Positions 5,939 to 9,224 of a DNA stretch of 9,224 nt are shown piece by piece. Every line of letters begins with the position of its first letter. Position 1 is the first letter of the stretch. Source of the stretch: an uncultured Blastococcus sp. (lineage in GTDB: Bacteria; Actinomycetota; Actinomycetes; Mycobacteriales; Antricoccaceae); assembly GCA_946221975.1 (NCBI GenBank), contig CAMIGT010000024.1, positions 1 to 9,224 of the forward strand, in the 5' to 3' direction. The position numbers and the translations under genes were made by a program. The notes beneath the pieces were generated by a model. That model did not search any database and was not told the DNA's origin. It saw only the letters and a program-made list of their open reading frames with translations.

Positions 5939-6619
5939 CTAAGCCTTGCGGAGGCGAAAGACGATAAACGCCGGCTCGCGCGCCAGCCGCTCGGCTATGT
6001 CCGGGAACTCGGCCGCCATTGACGGAGCGGGTCGCGGCTCGACCAGGTCCTCGATCAAGAAACCGGCAGCCTTGAAGTCGGCGACAAGCGCGTCGAGCGG
6101 CGCCCTTCGAAATCGCACCTTCCATCCGACGTTCCAGCTGTCCTCGACGATCTCGTCGGTGAAGTAGCTGCCGCCGTACTGCAGCCAGTCCGAGGTGGGA
6201 TGCACCGTCGAGATGACTGCGCGCCCATCCGGGGCGAGGACGCGGGCGATTTCGCTGAGGGCGACGTGCGGCTGATCGAGGTGGTGGATCGTCAATGCCA
6301 TCACGACTCGGTCGATTGACGCGTCGGTGACCCATTCCATCGGCTGATTCAGATCGTGCACGCGCAGCGTCGCGGCGTCGCCGACGCGCTCCTGGGCGAG
6401 TTCGACCATACGGGCGCTCGCATCGCATCCGGCCACAATCGCGCCGCGCTGCAGCAGCTCCTCGACGTACAGCCCCGGACCGCAACCGACATCAAGCACG
6501 CGCATCCCGGCGACCACACCCAGCACCTGAAGGACCGCGGGTCGGTCGTAGTGAGCGTTGAAGGCCGAGTGCTCCGCGTGTACCGCGAACTGGTCGGCAA
6601 ACGCCTCGTAGTCGCCCAT
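5939..6619 (-). CDS. Class I SAM-dependent methyltransferase (Methyltransf_11-like)
   Basis: I start at ATG 6619 (MGDYEAFADQF). The frame is open upstream to 6787, but that 56-residue extension has no family resemblance and overlaps the divergent gene. The 226-residue protein shows motif I VLDVGCGPG (41-49), the ribose-binding acid Asp66 in GCDAS, Asp89 in VHDLN for the adenine side, and MALTIHHL (107-114) with the post-motif loop VLAPDGRAVIS. YDRPAVLQVLG precedes motif I, as in many small-molecule methyltransferases. The substrate cannot be told from sequence. Upstream, GAGGA sits 7 nt before ATG as a ribosome site. The same bases read GAGGAT with 6 nt to ATG, which could also be a weak leaderless -10. 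It is convergent with the DinB-like gene (10-bp gap) and divergent from the next methyltransferase (75 bp). Confidence 0.88.
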   Translation of the reverse strand: MGDYEAFADQFAVHAEHSAFNAHYDRPAVLQVLGVVAGMRVLDVGCGPGLYVEELLQRGAIVAGCDASARMVELAQERVGDAATLRVHDLNQPMEWVTDASIDRVVMALTIHHLDQPHVALSEIARVLAPDGRAVISTVHPTSDWLQYGGSYFTDEIVEDSWNVGWKVRFRRAPLDALVADFKAAGFLIEDLVEPRPAPSMAAEFPDIAERLAREPAFIVFRLRKA

Positions 6620-6681
6620 GCCCAGATCCTCGCATCCCAACGTGATGACCGGAATCGCCGCGCAGCCGACCCGAGTGTTGC

Positions 6682-6687
6682 TAGCGT
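6682..6687 (+). promoter_or_regulatory. -10 box of the plus-strand methyltransferase
   Basis: TAGCGT lies 7 nt before ATG 6695, again close enough for a leaderless or near-leaderless transcript. The intervening CGGGCAG is a poor Shine-Dalgarno sequence. Confidence 0.45.
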
Positions 6688-6694
6688 CGGGCAG

Positions 6695-7402
6695 ATGTAC
6701 GACGTATTCGCGAAGTACTACGACGCAGCCGAAGGCGGGATGCCGGCGAACTTCGCTGCGTGGATTGTCAAGAAGTCCCGGCACCACGGCGAAGACCCGC
6801 AGTCTCTCCTTGAGCTCGGCTGTGGGACGGGCGGCGTACTCGCCGCTCTCCCGGCGCAGTGGACGAAGGTCGGCGTGGACAACTCACCCGCGATGCTGGG
6901 CGTCGCCCGGGCGAAAGGCCTCGACGCAACCTTGATCGAACACGACATCACGACCCTCCGCCTCGATCAGCGGTTCGACGTAATCGCATGCGTCTTCGAC
7001 ACGATCAACCACATCTTGTCGCCCGCTGGCTGGCAGGCGGTGTTTACCACCGCCCGCGCGCACCTCAGTGCCGGCGGGTTGTTCCTGTGGGACATGAACA
7101 CCTCGGGGCGGCTCCGTGCCATCGCCGACCGCACACCGGTCACCTTCGACGTCGATAACGCGACGCTCACTATGAACGTAACCCCTACCCAAGACGCCCA
7201 ATATTCCTGGGAAATCGTCGCGCAAGACGCTGACGGCGCGAGTCAACGAGAAGTGATCGGCGAAGTTGCCTACCCGCTCGACTCCGCACGGGCGATGGTG
7301 GAAAAGAGCGGGTTCGACGTACTGGAGCTTGACGACAGAAACGGCCGCGATGCTACCGATGAGTCGGACCGCGCCTACTTCGTCTGTCGCGCTCGCGACT
7401 AG
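6695..7402 (+). CDS. Class I SAM-dependent methyltransferase (N-methyltransferase-like)
   Basis: I use ATG 6695 (MYDVFAKYYD), since this opening is where the family begins; the frame is open further upstream to 6356 but only over the divergent methyltransferase gene. The 235 residues contain motif I LLELGCGTG (38-46), Asp62 in VGVDNSPAM, Asp84 in EHDITTL, FDTINHIL (101-108), and GGLFLWDMNT (127-136). The Y-D-x-x-A-x-x-Y-D start and the F-D-x-x-N-H-I-L motif recall sugar and small-molecule N-methyltransferases such as those acting on dTDP-amino sugars, but no sugar pathway genes are nearby, so the substrate is open. Its stop TAG (7400-7402) overlaps the stop of the convergent methyltransferase gene by two bases. 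Confidence 0.88.
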   Translation: MYDVFAKYYDAAEGGMPANFAAWIVKKSRHHGEDPQSLLELGCGTGGVLAALPAQWTKVGVDNSPAMLGVARAKGLDATLIEHDITTLRLDQRFDVIACVFDTINHILSPAGWQAVFTTARAHLSAGGLFLWDMNTSGRLRAIADRTPVTFDVDNATLTMNVTPTQDAQYSWEIVAQDADGASQREVIGEVAYPLDSARAMVEKSGFDVLELDDRNGRDATDESDRAYFVCRARD

Positions 7403-8130
7403 CGCTTCGCGCGTCCGTACACCGACACGTGCATGCCTTCGCCGGTATATGGCTGTCCGTGCCACCCGCCGTACCTATCGAACAGCTGCAGTCCCGCGAT
7501 CCGTGCCATGAGGTCGAGCTCAGAGGGCCAGGCAAGCCGACACGAGATGGGTGAGAAACGCATCCCGCCAGCTGCGATCCGCACGTGGTTCTCGTCGAGG
7601 ATCTGAGTCGCAGGGTCGTACGAGCACACGTCGAGTACGACGGCGTCGGTCTCGACACGCTCGGGCCGTGCGTAGTTATTCGACGGCAGCCACGCGCTCG
7701 GCACGGCCGCCTCAACGACAAACACGCCGCCGTCGGCGAGATGATGAGCCGCGTTCTGAAAACAGGCAACCTGGCCGTCTTGGGTCAGCACGTTGAAGAT
7801 CGTGTTGTAGACGAGGTAGACCAACCCGTAGCTGCGCCCGGTGCGGACCGTTGTCATGTCACCGGACCACACGTCGAGGTCCTCCCCGCCCGGCTTCGCG
7901 CGCAGCGCGCCGATCATGGCCTCGGAGAGCTCGATGCCGTCGACCGCCGCCCCGAGAGCGGCCAGGGGTAACGCCACGCGACCGGTACCGATCGCGAACT
8001 CCAGGGCGCGGGCGCCGCCGGTGCGCGCAGCCAGAAACTCGCTGGCGGCCGACTCATCGCCGCGCGGACGGTCGTCGTACCTCGCTGCCACGTCCGGTCC
8101 GAAGCTCGACTTTGGTGAGAACCCCTGCAC
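7399..8130 (-). CDS. Class I SAM-dependent methyltransferase
   Basis: The start is GTG 8130, with the ribosome site GAGG 6 nt upstream (within GAGAGGAAATGT); an overlapping ATG at 8134 is out of frame. The 243 residues begin FGPDVAARYD (10-19), then show motif I ALEFAIGTGR (42-51) with Glu44 in place of the common Asp, the ribose-binding Glu67 in DGIELSEAM, Asp91 in GDMTT, and a GGVFVVE strand (134-140). The C-terminus RYGGWHGQPYTGEGMHVSVY (219-238) is a recognisable ending of a common actinobacterial methyltransferase group of unknown substrate. It is not closely similar to its two methyltransferase neighbours outside the SAM-binding core. The stop TAG (7401-7399) lies inside the CTAG shared with the convergent gene. 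Confidence 0.88.
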   Translation of the reverse strand: MQGFSPKSSFGPDVAARYDDRPRGDESAASEFLAARTGGARALEFAIGTGRVALPLAALGAAVDGIELSEAMIGALRAKPGGEDLDVWSGDMTTVRTGRSYGLVYLVYNTIFNVLTQDGQVACFQNAAHHLADGGVFVVEAAVPSAWLPSNNYARPERVETDAVVLDVCSYDPATQILDENHVRIAAGGMRFSPISCRLAWPSELDLMARIAGLQLFDRYGGWHGQPYTGEGMHVSVYGRAKR

Positions 8131-8206
8131 ACATTTCCTCTCGGCTTCGACTTCGTTGGGCCAGTGTGCCGAAGTGATCGCCGGCAGGCGAATGATTTAG
8201 CCGGGC

Positions 8207-8220
8207 GCGGCGAGCGCCGC
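8207..8220 (-). terminator. Weak hairpin at the end of the hydrolase gene
   Basis: GCGGC (8207-8211) and GCCGC (8216-8220) pair around a 4-nt loop and touch the hydrolase stop codon; on the minus strand the hairpin is followed by GCCCGGCTAAATCATT. It is short and could be chance, but it lies where the terminator is expected. The rest of the gap (8131-8206) holds only the ribosome site of the downstream methyltransferase gene. Confidence 0.3.
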
Positions 8221-9044
8221 TACATCGGTCGCGTCGCGCGCTGTCGTTCGGTGTCATCAAGAAAGCGACGCAGCGTCGCGATGAAGGTCTCGGGCTGCTC
8301 GGAGTGCACCCAGTGCCCGGCGCCCTTGATGACGATGCGTCGTACCCGGGGAAACAGCGCCCGCATCTGGTCGGCGTGGCGCTCGGGCTTAATGTACTCC
8401 GAGTCGGCGCCGGCCATCCACAGCACCGGGCCCGGGTACGGGGCCTTCTCGAGGCCATCGGGAAACTCGCCCACCGCGGGCAGCTCGCGGCGCAGCAGAT
8501 CGAGATTGGCCTTCCAGCCCCACCGTCCGTCGACGCGTTGCAGGTTCTGCAGCAGGAAGCCCCGCAGGGTCGCGCTGTGCACCATCTCGGCCAACGCCGC
8601 GTCCGCGTCGGACCTGCGGCCAATCGCGGTGAGGTCGATCTTCGCCAGTGACTCCACCAGGTATGCGAACTCCGAGGCGCCCTCGCTGGCGTCGGGCGCG
8701 ATATCGACGACCACCAGCTCCGCGACGAGGTCGGGGTGGCGCAGCGCCACGACCATCGCGACCTTGCCGCCCATCGAATGCCCGACGAGAGCGACCGGTT
8801 CGCCCTCACACTCCTGGCGGATCGCCTCGGCCACGGAGTCCGCCATCGCCACGTAGTCCACCGTCTCGGTCCATGCCGAGGCGCCATGGTTGGGCAGATC
8901 CACCAGCAGTACGCCGTACTGCGGGGTGAGGCTCTTGGCGATTGAGGCGAAGTTGCGGCCTTGGCCAAATAGCCCGTGCAGGAAGACGACGGTGCGGCCG
9001 TCACCGGGAATGCGCGTGGTGTGTACGGCGGGGCGGTCGGTCAC
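8220..9044 (-). CDS. Alpha/beta hydrolase, YbfF/ABHD11-like esterase
   Basis: The start is GTG 9044, the stop TAG 8222-8220; 274 residues, slightly longer than E. coli YbfF. The fold signatures are in order: oxyanion loop FLHGLFGQGRNF (21-32), VDLPNHGAS (48-56), nucleophile elbow GHSMGG (88-93) with Ser90, VVVDIAP (111-117) as in the YbfF/ABHD11 group, the catalytic acid probably Asp214 in AGADSEYI, and His244 in GAGHWVHSEQP. All triad residues are present, so it should be an active serine esterase or acyl hydrolase in the cytoplasm; no signal peptide is seen. The natural substrate is unknown. A TAGGCT box 6 nt before GTG suggests a leaderless transcript. It is divergent from the LLM oxidoreductase gene, 45 bp apart. 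Confidence 0.9.
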   Translation of the reverse strand: MTDRPAVHTTRIPGDGRTVVFLHGLFGQGRNFASIAKSLTPQYGVLLVDLPNHGASAWTETVDYVAMADSVAEAIRQECEGEPVALVGHSMGGKVAMVVALRHPDLVAELVVVDIAPDASEGASEFAYLVESLAKIDLTAIGRRSDADAALAEMVHSATLRGFLLQNLQRVDGRWGWKANLDLLRRELPAVGEFPDGLEKAPYPGPVLWMAGADSEYIKPERHADQMRALFPRVRRIVIKGAGHWVHSEQPETFIATLRRFLDDTERQRATRPM

Positions 9045-9050
9045 TGCTCC

Positions 9051-9056
9051 AGCCTA
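9051..9056 (-). promoter_or_regulatory. Leaderless-type -10 box of the hydrolase gene
   Basis: On the minus strand TAGGCT (9056-9051) is followed by exactly 6 nt (GGAGCA) and the GTG start. GGAG is only 2 nt from GTG, too close for a normal Shine-Dalgarno, which favours leaderless initiation. Confidence 0.55.
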
Positions 9057-9077
9057 CGAGCCGATGCGTCCGCGTCG

Positions 9078-9083
9078 TAGGCT
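9078..9083 (+). promoter_or_regulatory. Leaderless-type -10 box of the LLM oxidoreductase gene
   Basis: TAGGCT is followed by 6 nt (CGGCCC) and ATG 9090, with no Shine-Dalgarno. The geometry matches the opposing hydrolase promoter exactly. Confidence 0.55.
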
Positions 9084-9089
9084 CGGCCC

Positions 9090-9224
9090 ATGGACCTAAG
9101 CCTGTGGCTGCCTGCCAACCGCCCGTGGGACGAGCTGCGCGGACTCGCGCTGGGTGCCGAGCAGCGCGGGTGGCACGGGCTCTGGCTCGCCGACCACTTC
9201 ATGACCAACACCTCCGAGCCAAAC
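9090..9224 (+). CDS. LLM-class flavin/F420-dependent oxidoreductase, N-terminal part (continues past window)
   Basis: Only 45 codons are visible, starting MDLSLWLPANRPWDELRGLA. The first beta strand, the helix ending AEQRGWHGLWLADHF, and the G-W-x-G-L-W-x-A-D-H-F pattern are characteristic of the luciferase-like TIM-barrel superfamily, which in Actinobacteria mostly use F420 or FMN. The cofactor and substrate cannot be assigned from this fragment. The start is fixed by the TAGGCT box 6 nt upstream. The gene is divergent from the alpha/beta hydrolase and may share control with it. Confidence 0.82.
   Translation, partial: MDLSLWLPANRPWDELRGLALGAEQRGWHGLWLADHFMTNTSEPN

Larger units (their letters stand above)
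9051..9083. repeat. 9-bp perfect inverted repeat spanning two divergent promoters
   Basis: AGCCTACGA (9051-9059) and TCGTAGGCT (9075-9083) are exact reverse complements separated by 15 bp. Each arm contains the TAGGCT -10 box of the gene it faces. The centre-to-centre spacing of the arms is 24 bp. It may be only the mirrored promoters themselves, or an operator for a dimeric regulator controlling both genes. Confidence 0.6.

Noticed and set aside
6620..6787. Upstream extension of the minus-strand methyltransferase to 6787
   Set aside because: The extension shows no family similarity and overlaps the start of the divergent methyltransferase gene; ATG 6619 has a good upstream signal.
8054..9004. 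316-residue minus-strand open frame overlapping the hydrolase
   Set aside because: It is an out-of-frame Arg/Ser/Pro-rich shadow of the alpha/beta hydrolase gene, which has a complete catalytic triad in its own frame.

Overview
The window is GC-rich, dense coding DNA with GTG and TTG starts. It carries a sortase substrate with an LAKTG motif (the LAXTG type cut by class E sortases), the N-terminus of an apparently F420-type luciferase-like oxidoreductase, and several genes with a TANNNT box placed just upstream of the start codon, as in leaderless mRNAs. Together these point to a high-GC Actinomycetota chromosome. I cannot name the genus. There are no phage genes, insertion sequences, CRISPR arrays, tRNAs or rRNAs.

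Layout, left to right. (1) 2-1843: the C-terminal end of a TetR-type regulator, coupled by a TAATG stop/start overlap to an SmvA/QacA-like 14-helix drug exporter. The exporter reading frame is broken near base 559. (2) 1844-2054: a GC-rich hairpin, a 12-bp palindrome, a possible extended -10 promoter and a leader of about 96 nt. (3) 2055-3752: a secreted, multi-domain, wall-anchored adhesin-like protein with a Thr/Pro stalk. (4) 3753-3885: two long hairpins between convergent genes. (5) 3886-5148, minus strand: a TerC/Alx membrane protein, preceded by what I read as a yybP-ykoY (manganese) riboswitch at 5181-5280. (6) 5419-5928: a DinB-like four-helix protein. (7) 5939-8130: three class I SAM methyltransferases in alternating orientation, two of them sharing a CTAG that encodes both stop codons. 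(8) 8220-9044, minus strand: an alpha/beta hydrolase of the YbfF/ABHD11 type. (9) 9090 to the window end: the start of an LLM-class oxidoreductase. It is divergent from the hydrolase, and both -10 boxes lie in a 9-bp inverted repeat.

Functionally this looks like an ordinary chromosomal stretch of mostly independent short transcription units, not one pathway. Clear functional links are TetR-exporter (regulation and efflux) and riboswitch-TerC (metal-responsive control). I did not find a convincing new defence or biosynthetic system. The items most worth a second look are the exporter frameshift, the adhesin with its candidate isopeptide domain, the two hairpins whose G-U pairs indicate which strand each serves, and the mirrored leaderless promoters at 9051-9083.
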